Shown: positions 35,686-45,216 of the stretch, one piece after another
How the letters are laid out: each line of letters starts with the position of its first letter
Position numbering within the stretch: position 1 is the first letter of the stretch
NCBI RefSeq assembly: GCF_002198735.1
Contig: NZ_MWLO01000149.1
Coordinates: 9,849 to 73,848 of the forward strand
Direction: 5' to 3'
Source: Ideonella sp. A 288
GTDB taxonomy: Bacteria > Pseudomonadota > Gammaproteobacteria > Burkholderiales > Burkholderiaceae_C
Length of the DNA: 64,000 nucleotides
Translations under genes and position numbers: made by a program
The notes under the pieces: model-generated
The model's database searches: none
Seen by the model: the letters and a program-made list of their open reading frames with translations, nothing else
Told to the model about the DNA's origin: nothing

Positions 35686-36959
35686 CGCTTGAGCGCCACG
35701 CGGCCCAGGTCCCACATCGGCAGGAACACGCCCAGGGCCAGCACCAGCACCAGCGCACCCAGGAAGACGATGAGGATCGGCTCGAGCTGCTGCGACAGCG
35801 TCTTCAGCTCGTACTGCACCTCGTTGCTGTAGAGGTCGGCCACCTCTTCCATCAGTTCCTCGACGGCGCCGGTCTCCTCGCCGACGGCGATCATCTGCAG
35901 CACCACGGGCGTGAACACGCCCGACGCGGCGGCGGCGCGCAGGATGCTGTCGCCGCGCTGCACCGCGTCGCGGATGCCTTCCACCTTGCGCGCGATGTGC
36001 TGGTTGTCCACCGTCTGCGCCACCACGGCCAGCGCCTGTTCGATGGGCACGCTGCTCTTCAGCGCCAGCGCGAAGCCGCGCGAGAAGCGCGCCAGCGTGG
36101 CCTTTTGCACGATCTTGCCGGCCAGCGGCAGGCGCAGCTGCCAGCGGTCCCAGACCATTCGCCCGGCCGCCGTGGCGTGCCAGGCGCGCAGCGCAAAGGC
36201 CGCCGCCACCGCCCCCAGCGCCAGCAGCCAGCCCCATTGCAGCGTGAAGCGCGAGGTGGCCAGCAGGATGCGCGTGGCCAGCGGCAGCTCGGCCTGGAAG
36301 CTCTGGAACACGGTGGCGAAGGCCGGGATCACCATGATGTTGATGACGCCAATGGCCGCCACCATGGCCAGCGTCACGAAGGCCGGGTAGCGCACGGCGG
36401 ATTTCACCTGCTGGCGCATGAACAGCTCGAATTCCAGGTGCTTGAACAGCCGCAGGAACACCTCGTCCAGGCGGCCGGTCATCTCGCCCACGCGCACCAT
36501 GGCCACGTAGAAGGCGTCGAACACCCGGCCGTGCTGGGCCAGCGACATCGACAGCTCGATGCCCGATTCCAGCCCGCGGCGCACCTGCGCCAGCGTCTGC
36601 TTCATGCGCTCGCCGGTGGCCGATTCCTGCAGGCCGGCCAGCGCCCGCAGGATGGGCACGCCGGCGCGCAGCAGGGTGTGCAGCTGGCGCGAGAACAGCA
36701 GCAGGTCGGTCACCGACACGCCCGGCTCCAGCCAGCGCTTCAGCGACAGGGCGGCCAGCCCCGGCCCGCTGCCGGCGCCGGCCTGGGCCTCGATCTGCAA
36801 GGGGGTGATGCCGCGGGTGCGCAGCAGCACGGCCACGGTGGCGGCGTCCGGGCCGTCGACCTCGCCCGACACCGCGCCCGCGGCCGAGCGGCCGGTGTAG
36901 GCGAAGCGCTGCGCGCCGCCGGCAGCGGCGTCCGAGGTTCTGCCGGACGCGTTGGCCAT
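35682..36959 (-). CDS. mshG: MSHA platform protein (GspF/PilC family)
   Basis: 425 residues, an inner-membrane platform protein linking the ATPase to the growing pilus. Two GspF domains are seen: the first with LLLFSRQLHTLLRAGVPILRALAGL, the second with FSRGFALALKSSVPIEQAL and VGEETGAVEELMEEVADLY. Three hydrophobic helices are expected, near 200-220, 235-255 and 395-420. Length is normal. It follows mshE with a 14-nt gap. Confidence 0.94.
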   Translation of the reverse strand: MANASGRTSDAAAGGAQRFAYTGRSAAGAVSGEVDGPDAATVAVLLRTRGITPLQIEAQAGAGSGPGLAALSLKRWLEPGVSVTDLLLFSRQLHTLLRAGVPILRALAGLQESATGERMKQTLAQVRRGLESGIELSMSLAQHGRVFDAFYVAMVRVGEMTGRLDEVFLRLFKHLEFELFMRQQVKSAVRYPAFVTLAMVAAIGVINIMVIPAFATVFQSFQAELPLATRILLATSRFTLQWGWLLALGAVAAAFALRAWHATAAGRMVWDRWQLRLPLAGKIVQKATLARFSRGFALALKSSVPIEQALAVVAQTVDNQHIARKVEGIRDAVQRGDSILRAAAASGVFTPVVLQMIAVGEETGAVEELMEEVADLYSNEVQYELKTLSQQLEPILIVFLGALVLVLALGVFLPMWDLGRVALKR

Positions 36960-36973
36960 GTCGACTCAGTCGC

Positions 36974-38683
36974 TCACTCGTCGAGTTGGGAGCTCACGCG
37001 CATGGCCTCTTCGACCGTGGTGCGGCCCTCCAGGGCCAGGCGCACCGCGTCGTGGCGCAGCGTCTGGCCGGCGATCTGCCGGCGCCCGGCCTGCGCAAAG
37101 GCCTGCGGCGTGCCGTGGTTCATGGCCTCGACCAGTTCCTGCGTCATCTCGATGAACTCGTAGATGCCGGTGCGGCCCGAGTAGCCGGTGTCGTTGCAGT
37201 TGCCGCAGCCGCGGCCGTGGCGGAAGGCCTGCGTGTCGACCGCGTCGCCCAGTTCCAGGCGCAGCCACTCGTGCTCGTGCGGCTCGAGCGGGTGGTCCTC
37301 GCTGCAGTTGGGGCAGATCACGCGCACCAGCCGCTGCGCGATCACCAGCTGCAGCGACAGCGCCACCATGTAGCCGGGCACGCCCATGTCCATCAGCCGG
37401 ATCGGCGTGGACAGCGCATCGTTGGTGTGCAGCGTGGACAGCACCAGGTGGCCGGTCATCGCCGCGCGCATACCGATCTCGGCGGTGGTGCGGTCGCGCA
37501 TCTCGCCGACCAGGATCACGTCCGGGTCCTGCCGCAGCGCGGCGCGCAGCACGCGCTCGAAGCCCAGCTCGATCTTGTCCATCACCTGCACCTGGTTCAG
37601 GCCGGGCAGGCGGTACTCCACCGGGTCTTCGACGGTGATGATCTTTCGGTCGGTGCTGTTCAGCGCGGCCAGCGCGGCGTACAGCGTGGTGGTCTTGCCA
37701 CTGCCGGTGGGGCCGGTGACCAGCACCATGCCGCTGGGCCGGTGGATGGCGCGCTGCAGCGCTTTGGCCACGCGCGCCGGCAGATTCAGCCGGTCCAGCC
37801 CGAGCAGGCCGCTGTTCTGGTTGAGCAGCCGCATCACCACCGATTCGCCGTGCTGCGTGGGCATGGTCGAGATGCGCACGTCCACCGCGCCGGTCTTCAG
37901 CTTGACGTGAAAGCGCCCGTCCTGCGGCAGGCGCTTCTCCGAGATGTCCAGCCCCGACATCAGCTTCAGCCGCAGCGCCACCGCGCCGGCGATCTTGGGG
38001 TCGGCCTCGGTCTGCACGTGCAGCATGCCGTCGATGCGGAAGCGGATGCGCAGTTGCCGCTCCATCGGCTCGATGTGGATGTCCGACGCGCGGGCGCGCA
38101 GCGCCTCCTCGAACACCGAGCTGAGCAGTCGCACCACCGGGGCGTCTTCCGCCGTGGCGGCGTTCAGGCCCAGCAGGTCGCCGATCTCGCCCTCGACGCT
38201 GGTCAGCTCCGATTGCAGTTCGCGGGCCAGGCCGGCGATCTCGCTGGTCTTGCGGTAGGCGCGGTCCAGCGCGGCGAGCAACTGGCTTTCGGCGACCACC
38301 ACCAGGTCGATCTCGCGGCGGGTGAGGCGAGCCACCTCGTCGTAGGCGTTCAGGTCGGTGGGGTCGGCCATCGCCACCTTCAGCGGGCCGGCGCCGTCCT
38401 CGATCGGCAGCGCGCGCAAGCGTCGGGCGTACATCTCGGGCAGCAGCGCGGCCACCTCGGGGCGCAGGTTGCGGTGCGCCAGTTCGACGAAGGGCACGCG
38501 CAGCTGGCGTGCCACCGCCTTGGCGATCTGCACCTCGGTCACCCATTGCCGGTCGATGAAGACGCGGCCGAGCTTGCGGCCGCTCTTCTTCTGCTCGGCC
38601 AGGGCCTCGTCGAGCTGCGTGGCGGTGATCAGCGATTCCTGGATCAGCAGGTCGCCGATGCGGATGCGTTCGGGGCGGGCCAT
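36974..38683 (-). CDS. mshE: MSHA extension ATPase
   Basis: 569 residues, GspE/PilB family. The N terminus RIGDLLIQESLITATQL starts the MshEN domain, which in Vibrio MshE binds c-di-GMP; here Ser replaces a usual Gly. The motor carries GPTGSGKTTT (about 320), LRQDPDVILVGEMRD, LSTLHTNDA and the zinc site CPNC...CGNC. It powers pilus assembly from the cytoplasm. It is a paralogue of the receiver-fused ATPase at 16257, but sits in a full pilus operon. Confidence 0.95.
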   Translation of the reverse strand: MARPERIRIGDLLIQESLITATQLDEALAEQKKSGRKLGRVFIDRQWVTEVQIAKAVARQLRVPFVELAHRNLRPEVAALLPEMYARRLRALPIEDGAGPLKVAMADPTDLNAYDEVARLTRREIDLVVVAESQLLAALDRAYRKTSEIAGLARELQSELTSVEGEIGDLLGLNAATAEDAPVVRLLSSVFEEALRARASDIHIEPMERQLRIRFRIDGMLHVQTEADPKIAGAVALRLKLMSGLDISEKRLPQDGRFHVKLKTGAVDVRISTMPTQHGESVVMRLLNQNSGLLGLDRLNLPARVAKALQRAIHRPSGMVLVTGPTGSGKTTTLYAALAALNSTDRKIITVEDPVEYRLPGLNQVQVMDKIELGFERVLRAALRQDPDVILVGEMRDRTTAEIGMRAAMTGHLVLSTLHTNDALSTPIRLMDMGVPGYMVALSLQLVIAQRLVRVICPNCSEDHPLEPHEHEWLRLELGDAVDTQAFRHGRGCGNCNDTGYSGRTGIYEFIEMTQELVEAMNHGTPQAFAQAGRRQIAGQTLRHDAVRLALEGRTTVEEAMRVSSQLDE

Positions 38684-38696
38684 GGTCGTCCCCGGC

Positions 38697-40733
38697 TCAG
38701 CGCAGCGCGGCGCGCGGGGCGATGGTGGCGTCGGGCCAGGGGCCGTCGTCGTGGATCACCGTGGGGCGCAGCATGATCACCAGCTCGCGCTTGCTGGTGA
38801 CGACGCCGGTCTGGCGGAACAGGCCGCCCACCACCGGAACCTCCTGCAGCCCCGGCACGCCGGTGCGCTCGTCGTGCGATTCCTGCTTCATCAGGCCGCC
38901 GATGGCCACGATCTGGCCGTCCTTCACGCGCACGATGCTGTCGGTCTCGTTCACCGTGCTGGCCGCCAGCGGCAGGCGGAAGGCGCCCAGCGAGCCGAGG
39001 TCGATGTTCTTCTGCTTCTCGCTCACCGTGCTGATCGACGGGTGGATGTGCAGCATCACGTTTCCGGCCTCGTCGATCTGCGGCGTCACGTCGAGCGCGA
39101 TGCCCGAGAAGAAGGGCTGCAGCGTCACCGACGGCGACGACACCGAGTTGGTGCCGTTGGTCGTGGTGCTGGTGGTGATGCCGGTGACGTACAGCTCGTC
39201 GCTGCCGACCTTCAGCACCGCCTTCTGGTTGTTCAGCGTGGCGATGCGCGGGCTCGACAGCACCTGCACGTCGCCCTGCGTCTGCAGGAAGTTCAGCAGC
39301 GCGGCGAAGTTGGCCGACTGGAAGGCCAGCCCGTAGAAGCCGCGGCCCAGCGCGCCGGCGGCCAGGTTCACACCCGGCGCCACGGTGTTGCCGTCGCCGC
39401 TGCTCAGGTTGCCGCTGGTCTGCAGCACCGTGCCCGGCGCCGCGGCGCCGATGGACACCGACGCGCGGTCGGACAGGATCTTGCCGAAGCCCGCCCAGTT
39501 GATGCCGGTCTGTGCGTTGTGGCTCAGCTGCACCTCGACGATCTTGGCCTCCAGCATCACCTGGCGCTCGATCGACAGCTGCACGGCCTTCAGATACGAC
39601 TCCACCTGGCGCAGTTCGGCCGGCGTGGCCTTCACCACCACCACGCCCGCGGCCGGGTTGAGCACGACGTTGCGGCCGCCGGCGGTGCCCACCAGCGCGC
39701 CCAGCGAGGCCTGCACCTCGCGCCAGAAGTCGGCGTCGGAGGTGGTGCGCACGTGCGAGCTGTCGTCGGCGCGCGAGCTGTTCTGGTTCTGGCCGTTGTT
39801 GTTGCTGTTGTTGTTGCCGTTGTTGTTGCCGTTCTGGCCACCGTTGCCGCTGCCGTTCAGCGTGATGGCGCTGCTGGTGACGCGGATGTCGCTGGCGCCC
39901 TGGCGCCGGCCGGGCAGGTAGTTGATGCGGTACAGCCGCGTCTGCACGCTGTTCGGGTAGACGAAGATGCGGTTGCCGGTGATGCGGTATTCGTAGCCGA
40001 ACAGCTCGCGCAGCGTGTCCATGGCCTCGGGCACGGTGGTGTTCTTCAGCGTCACCGACAGCGAGCCGCTCACCTCGGGGGCCACCAGCATGTTGTACGG
40101 CGTGCCGCTGGCCAGTTGCAGGAACACCTGCGCGGCCGGCGCGTTGTTGATCGACAGGTCGAAGCGCGGCTCGGGGGCCGCCGGCGCGGCGGCGCGGGTG
40201 CCGGTCTGCGCCAGGGCCAGGGTGGTGTCGGGCACGGTGGCCGGCGTGGTGGACGGCGCCGCGACGGACGTTGCGACAGGCGCTGCGACAGGCGCTGCCA
40301 CCAGCGCAGCAACCGGTGCTGCAACCGGTGCTGCAACCGGCGCCGCAGTCGGCGCAGCCGCTGCTGTGGCGATGGGCACCAATGCAGCGCGGGGTGCCGG
40401 GGCGGCCGCCGGCGCCGGCGTCGGCGCCTCGACGGGGGCGGCCACCGGCACGGCAGGCGCCGACGCGCGCGGCAGGGCCATCGCCACCGGCTCGGCGGCA
40501 CGGGCGGCCGGAACCGCTGCGACGGGCGCCGCAACGGGCGCTGCGACGGGCGCCGCGACGGCCGGGCGGGCCGAGGCCCAGCCCAGCAGGGTGCGGTGCA
40601 CCTGGGGTTGCGACAGGCCATCGGGCACGCGCACGCGCCGGAAGTCGAGTTCGTCGCCGGCCTGGGCCAGGCCGGTGGCGCCGAGGGCTGCGCACAGGGC
40701 GGCGGCGGCGAGTGCGTGGGGGGTGCGGGTCAT
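38697..40733 (-). CDS. mshL: MSHA outer-membrane secretin
   Basis: 678 residues. A signal peptide (ALAAAALCAALGATGLAQA) is followed by an Ala/Pro-rich low-complexity linker (about 55-190), a secretin N-domain (LSINNAPAAQVFLQLA), an N-domain with an Asn-rich insert (about 292-317) and the secretin core ending in VPVVGGLFRQTGVVTSKREL. It forms the outer-membrane pore for the pilus. Start at 40733 overlaps the mshK stop (ATGA). The linker and Asn run are built from tandem repeats and may vary in length between strains. Confidence 0.94.
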   Translation of the reverse strand: MTRTPHALAAAALCAALGATGLAQAGDELDFRRVRVPDGLSQPQVHRTLLGWASARPAVAAPVAAPVAAPVAAVPAARAAEPVAMALPRASAPAVPVAAPVEAPTPAPAAAPAPRAALVPIATAAAAPTAAPVAAPVAAPVAALVAAPVAAPVATSVAAPSTTPATVPDTTLALAQTGTRAAAPAAPEPRFDLSINNAPAAQVFLQLASGTPYNMLVAPEVSGSLSVTLKNTTVPEAMDTLRELFGYEYRITGNRIFVYPNSVQTRLYRINYLPGRRQGASDIRVTSSAITLNGSGNGGQNGNNNGNNNSNNNGQNQNSSRADDSSHVRTTSDADFWREVQASLGALVGTAGGRNVVLNPAAGVVVVKATPAELRQVESYLKAVQLSIERQVMLEAKIVEVQLSHNAQTGINWAGFGKILSDRASVSIGAAAPGTVLQTSGNLSSGDGNTVAPGVNLAAGALGRGFYGLAFQSANFAALLNFLQTQGDVQVLSSPRIATLNNQKAVLKVGSDELYVTGITTSTTTNGTNSVSSPSVTLQPFFSGIALDVTPQIDEAGNVMLHIHPSISTVSEKQKNIDLGSLGAFRLPLAASTVNETDSIVRVKDGQIVAIGGLMKQESHDERTGVPGLQEVPVVGGLFRQTGVVTSKRELVIMLRPTVIHDDGPWPDATIAPRAALR
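39781..39858. repeat. Asn-codon microsatellite inside mshL
   Basis: Tandem GTTGTTGTTGCC/CTG-type units on the plus strand encode a run such as GNNNGNNNSNNNGQNQ in MshL, around residues 292-317. Units are multiples of three, so gain or loss would change loop length without frameshift. It lies between secretin N-domain strands, probably in a loop. Confidence 0.85.
40255..40345. repeat. Imperfect tandem repeat encoding Ala/Pro linker of MshL
   Basis: Units of about 15 bp (GGTGCTGCAACC) repeat with small changes and encode APVAAPVAA-like residues. A second patch of the same type lies at about 40515-40565. Both fall in the disordered region between the signal peptide and the secretin N-domains. 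Confidence 0.75.
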
Positions 40734-41302
40734 GGTTTGCTTCTCCCGGCCAGGGACAGGGGGCTGGGCTGGGGCGACCTGGCGGTGTCGTCGGCCGGGC
40801 GGTCACGGGTCGGCGCGCTGGCGGCGTCGGCGGATGGGGCGGCTTGGGCGGCTTCGGCCGCGGCCGAAGCGGCGGGCGCGTAGCCGGCCACGCGGTTGAT
40901 CGAGATCGAGCCCGCGGCCTGCTTGGTGCCGCCGGGCAGCAGCGTCAGGCGCTCGGTGCCCTGGCCGGTGGCGGCGCGCAGCAGCAGGCCGTCGTGGTCG
41001 ATGGCCAGCACCAGGCGCTCGCCGATGCGGTCGCCCACCTGCACCACCTGGCCGTCGACCATGGCGCTGGACGGCCCCCGCGCACTCACCTGCAAGGACT
41101 GCAGCACCGGCGCCACCACGGGCGCCACCGGCGCGCGTGCTGCGGCCGCGGCGGCCGCGGCGGGTCGAGGGCCGGCAGGCGCGGCGGTGCTGGCCGGCAC
41201 GGCGATCGTTGGCGGGCGCGTGGGGTCGGCCAGCGGGCCGGCCCAGGCCACCATCGCCAGGCCCAGGGCGGCGATCGGCAGCAGGCGCAGGGGGGCGGGC
41301 AT
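40730..41302 (-). CDS. mshK: MSHA biogenesis protein MshK (PilP-like)
   Basis: 190 residues. An N-terminal signal or anchor (LRLLPIAALGLAMVAWAGPL) precedes DPTRPP, a motif typical of MshK/PilP-like proteins. The middle has the beta-rich pattern LQSLQVSARGPSSAMVDGQVVQVGD, as in GspC/PilP homology regions. The C-terminal ~50 residues are Ala-rich. It probably connects the inner-membrane MshI/J complex with the MshL secretin. Two nt separate it from mshJ. Confidence 0.85.
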   Translation of the reverse strand: MPAPLRLLPIAALGLAMVAWAGPLADPTRPPTIAVPASTAAPAGPRPAAAAAAAARAPVAPVVAPVLQSLQVSARGPSSAMVDGQVVQVGDRIGERLVLAIDHDGLLLRAATGQGTERLTLLPGGTKQAAGSISINRVAGYAPAASAAAEAAQAAPSADAASAPTRDRPADDTARSPQPSPLSLAGRSKP

Positions 41303-41304
41303 GG

Positions 41305-42027
41305 TCAGATTTCCAGCCAGTGCCGCTCGCGGCTGATGGTGTGCACCCGCAGCGTCAGCGTGGCGCGCGGGTACTGTTCCACCTTGAACGACACCTGGCC
41401 CCACAGCAGCCGCTCGGGCATGGCCTCCAGCGCCTGCAGGTAGGACAGCAGGTCGGCAAAGCCGCCTTCCAGCGTGAGCTCGACGCCATGGCGGTACAGG
41501 CCCGCGCCCGCCGGTGCCGTGGTGGCCGGCGGTCGGCCCGCAGCGCCCGAGGCGGCCGCCGCAGCGGGCTGCGGCGCGGCCTCTGCGGGCAGCAGGTCGC
41601 TGCGGCCCAGCGATTGCATCGACCGCAGGCGCACCTGGCCGTGGCGCGCCAGCATCTGTTCCAGCAAGGCCAGCATCTGGTCGGGTCCGACGAGCGAGGC
41701 CTCGAAGCTGCGCAGGCTGTCCTCGCCCTCGCGCACGCGCTGGCGCCACAGCGCCAGCTCGGCCTGTTGCTGGCGCAGCAGCGTGCCGTGGTCGGCGTGG
41801 CGTCGGCCGGCCTCCACCTCCAGGCGCGACAGCGCCGTGCGGGCCACCTGCTGCTGCTGGCGGGCCACCTGCCAGGTCTTGAACGCGGCGCCGAACCACA
41901 GGGCATCGACGCACATGAACACGAAGGCGGCCGCGGCCGCGGCCATCAGCACGCGCTCGCGCTGCGGTCGCTGGTCGAAGCGGCGCAGCCAGGTCTTGGC
42001 CAGTGTTCCGAGGACGGCGAGGTCCAT
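41305..42027 (-). CDS. mshJ: MSHA biogenesis protein MshJ (PilO-like)
   Basis: 240 residues. One N-terminal membrane helix (LMAAAAAAFVFMCVDALWF) is followed by a coiled coil (VARQQQQVARTALSRLEVEAG... LRQQQAELALWRQRV), then a ferredoxin-like C-terminal domain (HGVELTLEGGFADLLSYLQALE), the PilO/MshJ plan. It would form an inner-membrane alignment complex with the PilN-like protein. The start overlaps the upstream stop as TGATG. Confidence 0.88.
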   Translation of the reverse strand: MDLAVLGTLAKTWLRRFDQRPQRERVLMAAAAAAFVFMCVDALWFGAAFKTWQVARQQQQVARTALSRLEVEAGRRHADHGTLLRQQQAELALWRQRVREGEDSLRSFEASLVGPDQMLALLEQMLARHGQVRLRSMQSLGRSDLLPAEAAPQPAAAAASGAAGRPPATTAPAGAGLYRHGVELTLEGGFADLLSYLQALEAMPERLLWGQVSFKVEQYPRATLTLRVHTISRERHWLEI

Positions 42028-42635
42028 CACGGCCCCTTGCCTGCCGGCGGGCGCGAGCGCAGCGCGAACTCGGTGTAGGGCAGGGCCGCGCCGGCCTTCG
42101 CGTCGTGGCCGTTGAGGCTGAGCTGTGCGAACGGCCGGCCCTTGAAGCGCGGCTCGGCGTCGAGCCGGCGCAGGTAGTCGGTGAGCACGTGCGCGTCGGT
42201 CATGCGGCCTTCGAGCTCGAGGTCCTGGCCGTTGTCGGCCACGGTGAAGCCGGTGATCCAGACCGAGCCCTGGGCCTGCCGCGCCAGCGCGACGAAGTAG
42301 CTGGCCGGCCCCTCGCGCTCGCCGGCCACGCCGGCGTCCAGCGCGGCACGGATGCGACGCTGCCCGGCCTCGAGCTGGCGCAGCTGGTCGATCTCGGCGG
42401 CCATCGCCGCGGTGCCGGTGGCCTGCGATGCGGCCGCGGCCGCCTGCAGCGCGGTGGCGGCCTGTTGCAGCGCGCGGGTCTCGTCGGCGGTGCGGCCGGC
42501 CAGCACGTGCAGGCCGGCCGAGGCACCGAGCCCCAGCCCCAGCACCACCAGCGCGCCCAGCAGCGCGTGCGTGCTGCCGAAGGCGATGCGCTGCGGCAGC
42601 AGGCGCGGGTCGGCGAGGTTGATCTGCTGGGCCAT
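42027..42635 (-). CDS. PilN-like pilus assembly protein
   Basis: 202 residues. The N-terminal MAQQINLADPRLLP resembles the PilN motif that contacts a PilM-like partner. One membrane helix (about 25-45) and a coiled coil follow, then a small beta domain (WITGFTVADNGQDLELEGRM). In classical MSHA loci these functions are partly within MshI; here a separate PilN-like gene follows mshI with a 16-nt gap. Confidence 0.85.
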   Translation of the reverse strand: MAQQINLADPRLLPQRIAFGSTHALLGALVVLGLGLGASAGLHVLAGRTADETRALQQAATALQAAAAASQATGTAAMAAEIDQLRQLEAGQRRIRAALDAGVAGEREGPASYFVALARQAQGSVWITGFTVADNGQDLELEGRMTDAHVLTDYLRRLDAEPRFKGRPFAQLSLNGHDAKAGAALPYTEFALRSRPPAGKGP

Positions 42636-42651
42636 GGCGGGTCGGTGGCGT

Positions 42652-43584
42652 TCAGTCGTCGCGCAGCGCGGCGCCGATGGCGTACAGGTGGTGGTTCAGC
42701 CGCGTCGCGTCGTCGGCCAGGCCGGGCAGGGCGTCGAGGTCGACCAGGCTGGCCAGGTCGAGCCGCTCCACCGGCACGTACAGCAGCGGCGTCACGTGGT
42801 CCAGGAAGCGCTGCTGGCCCGGCATCGGGCCCACCAGCAGGCGCGCCAGCGAGGCCTGGCCGTAGGCGCGCTCGAAGCCGTCCAGCGTGCGCTGCAGTTC
42901 GAGCACGGCATGGTCGAAGGCGGCCAGGCGTTGCTGTTCGTCCTCGTGGTCGAGCTGTTCCAGCGCCAGGTCCATGCGGCGGATCGACAGCAGTTCGCCG
43001 CGGCAGGTGATCACCAGCGTGGCATGGCCCGGCTGGCAGTGCAGCAGGGCCTGCGCCTGGCCTTCGCGCTCGGCCAGCACGCTGAGGTTGCGCAGCGCGG
43101 TCTCGCCGATGTCGATGGCATGCCAGGGCATGCCGGCGTCGTGGGCCTGCTCCATCAGCGGCCGCACCTGCTCGGCCGCGGCGGCGACGACGATGACCTG
43201 CGGCTGCTCGCGGTAGCTCAGCCCCTCGGGCACCGCCAGCAGGTCGACCGCGGCACTGTCGACGGCGAAGTCGACGCTGTCTTCCAGCTGCCAGCGCATC
43301 GCGGCGCGCCACTCCTCTCGCGGCAGGTCGGCCGGCGCGTCGAGCGTGAGGCACTGGTACTGCGCGGGCTGCAGCAGCGCCACACGGCGGTGGCGGTGCA
43401 GTGCGTGCTGGCGGCGCAGCTGGCGCAGGGCCTGCTCAGGCCGCGTCCAGTCGGTGTCGGCCAGCCAGCGCAGCGCCGGCCGTTCGCCCGGGCGGCGCTG
43501 CACCAGGGCGACGGACGAGTGCGCGCCAAGGGGCACGCATCCGATCCAGCCGGGCAGCAGCGAACGAGCGCGGAACGAGAGCAC
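42652..43584 (-). CDS. mshI: MSHA biogenesis protein MshI (PilM-like)
   Basis: 310 residues, cytoplasmic, of the PilM/MshI actin-like fold: VALVQRR phosphate-type strand, EEWRAAMRWQLEDSVDF, IDIGETALRNL, LERAYGQASLARLLVGP-like C-terminal lobe. It should form the cytoplasmic ring that ties the motor to the PilN/PilO proteins. The start appears to be GTG at 43584 after GGGGGAAAAAG. It is the first gene of the MSHA operon, so the promoter should lie at 43585-43736. Confidence 0.87.
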   Translation of the reverse strand: MLSFRARSLLPGWIGCVPLGAHSSVALVQRRPGERPALRWLADTDWTRPEQALRQLRRQHALHRHRRVALLQPAQYQCLTLDAPADLPREEWRAAMRWQLEDSVDFAVDSAAVDLLAVPEGLSYREQPQVIVVAAAAEQVRPLMEQAHDAGMPWHAIDIGETALRNLSVLAEREGQAQALLHCQPGHATLVITCRGELLSIRRMDLALEQLDHEDEQQRLAAFDHAVLELQRTLDGFERAYGQASLARLLVGPMPGQQRFLDHVTPLLYVPVERLDLASLVDLDALPGLADDATRLNHHLYAIGAALRDD

Positions 43585-43699
43585 CTTTTTCCCCCATGTG
43601 ACAGCGCCATCGTTTCATGGCGGCCACTGGGGCAAAGGGCGAAATTACGGGCGATAAACGGCCGAATCGGCCGCCGGGAGGGCGCTTTCCGCTGGGATT

Positions 43700-43731
43700 C
43701 CCGCGGCGATCGCCACGGCAATCGCCGCGGG
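43700..43731 (-). terminator. Strong hairpin downstream of argH
   Basis: CCCGCGGCGAT (43700-43710) pairs perfectly with ATCGCCGCGGG (43721-43731) over a 10-nt loop, starting 5 nt past the argH stop. No T run follows on the minus strand, so termination might be incomplete or factor-assisted. A smaller CGGCCGA-A-TCGGCCG near-palindrome follows. Confidence 0.6.
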
Positions 43732-43736
43732 CCGGT

Positions 43737-45140
43737 TCAGCCGGCGCCCAGCCGCGCCCGGTGCCGGGCGATCTGCGCCAGCGCCTGCGCCGGCGCGGTG
43801 CCGCCGCGCACGTTGCGCGCTTCCAGCGAGCCGCGCAGCGTGAGCACGCCGGGCGCGTCGTCGCCGATCTTCGGGTGCAGCGCCTTCAGTTCGGCCAGCG
43901 GCAGGTCGGCCAGGTCCACGCCCCGCTGCAGGCCCAGCTTCACCGCATGGGCCACCACCTCGTGCGCGTCGCGGAAGGGCAGGCCCTGCTTGACCAGGTA
44001 GTCGGCCAGGTCGGTGGCGGTGGCATAGCCGCGCCGCGCCGCGGCTTCCATGGCCTGCGGCTTGACGACGATGCCGGCCACCATCTCGGCCATGATGCGC
44101 AGCGTGGCGGCCAGGGTGTCCACCGTGTCGAACAGCGGCTCCTTGTCTTCCTGGTTGTCCTTGTTGTAGGCCAGCGGCTGGCCCTTCATCAGCGTGATCA
44201 GCCCCATCAGGTGGCCGATGACGCGGCCGCTCTTGCCGCGCGCCAGCTCCGCCACGTCGGGGTTGCGCTTCTGCGGCATGATCGACGAGCCGGTGCAGTA
44301 GCGGTCGGCCAGGTCGATGAAGCCGAAGTTCTGGCTCATCCACAGCACCAGTTCCTCGGCCATGCGCGACACGTGCACCATGGTGATGCTGGCAAAGGCC
44401 AGGAACTCCATCGCGAAGTCGCGGTCGCTCACCGCATCAAGGCTGTTCTCGCAGACGCCGTCGAAGCCCAGCTCGCGCGCCACCGCCTCGCGGTCCAGCG
44501 GGTAGCTGGTGCCGGCCAGCGCGGCGGCGCCCAGCGGCAGGCGATTCGTCCGCTTGCGCACGTCGGCCAGGCGCTCGGCGTCGCGGGCGAACATCTCCAC
44601 GTAGGCCAGCAGGTGGTGCGCAAAGCTCACCGGCTGCGCCACCTGCAGGTGGGTGAAGCCGGGCATCACGGTGTCGGTGTGCTTGGCGGCCACCTCCACC
44701 AGCGCACGCTGCATGTCCACCAGCAGCGCGGCCAGCGCGTCGATCTCGCCGCGCAGCCACAACCGCACGTCGGTGGCCACCTGGTCGTTGCGCGAGCGGC
44801 CGGTGTGCAGTCGCTTGCCGGCGTCGCCGACGAGCTGCGTCAGCCGGGCCTCGATGTTCAGGTGCACGTCTTCCAGCTCGAGCTTCCACTCGAAGCTGCC
44901 GGCCTCGATCTCGGCGCGGATCTGCGCCATGCCGCGCCGGATGTCGGCCAGGTCCTGCGGGCCGATGATGCCCTGCGCCGACAACATGGCCGCGTGCGCC
45001 AGGCTGCCGTCGATGTCGGCGCGCCACAGGCGTTGGTCGAAGCCGACGCTGGCCGTGTAGCGCTTGACCAGCTCGCTCATCGGCTCGGAGAACAGGGCCG
45101 ACCAGGCCTGGGATTTCTTGTCGAATTGGTTGCCGGACAT
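43737..45140 (-). CDS. argH: Argininosuccinate lyase
   Basis: 467 residues, normal length. It splits argininosuccinate to arginine and fumarate, the last step of arginine synthesis. The fumarase/aspartase signature [12 protein letters not shown] is intact, as is [13 protein letters not shown], which includes active-site residues. TGFDQRLW-type N terminus ([15 protein letters not shown]) is canonical. I chose the ATG at 45140 ([13 protein letters not shown]) over an in-frame start 45 nt upstream. It is divergent from algZ, a pairing conserved in Pseudomonas. Confidence 0.97.
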   Translation of the reverse strand: MSGNQFDKKSQAWSALFSEPMSELVKRYTASVGFDQRLWRADIDGSLAHAAMLSAQGIIGPQDLADIRRGMAQIRAEIEAGSFEWKLELEDVHLNIEARLTQLVGDAGKRLHTGRSRNDQVATDVRLWLRGEIDALAALLVDMQRALVEVAAKHTDTVMPGFTHLQVAQPVSFAHHLLAYVEMFARDAERLADVRKRTNRLPLGAAALAGTSYPLDREAVARELGFDGVCENSLDAVSDRDFAMEFLAFASITMVHVSRMAEELVLWMSQNFGFIDLADRYCTGSSIMPQKRNPDVAELARGKSGRVIGHLMGLITLMKGQPLAYNKDNQEDKEPLFDTVDTLAATLRIMAEMVAGIVVKPQAMEAAARRGYATATDLADYLVKQGLPFRDAHEVVAHAVKLGLQRGVDLADLPLAELKALHPKIGDDAPGVLTLRGSLEARNVRGGTAPAQALAQIARHRARLGAG

Positions 45141-45216
45141 GCGGTGGGGGCTCGTCGAGGGAGGAGGGCGGCCGGGGCCGCCCACGGGCAGCGGCGAAGG
45201 CCGCGGGCGAAGCCCG

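Noticed and set aside
39781-39858. CRISPR-like repeat array
   Set aside because: Short trinucleotide-based units in frame within mshL, no spacers and no cas genes.
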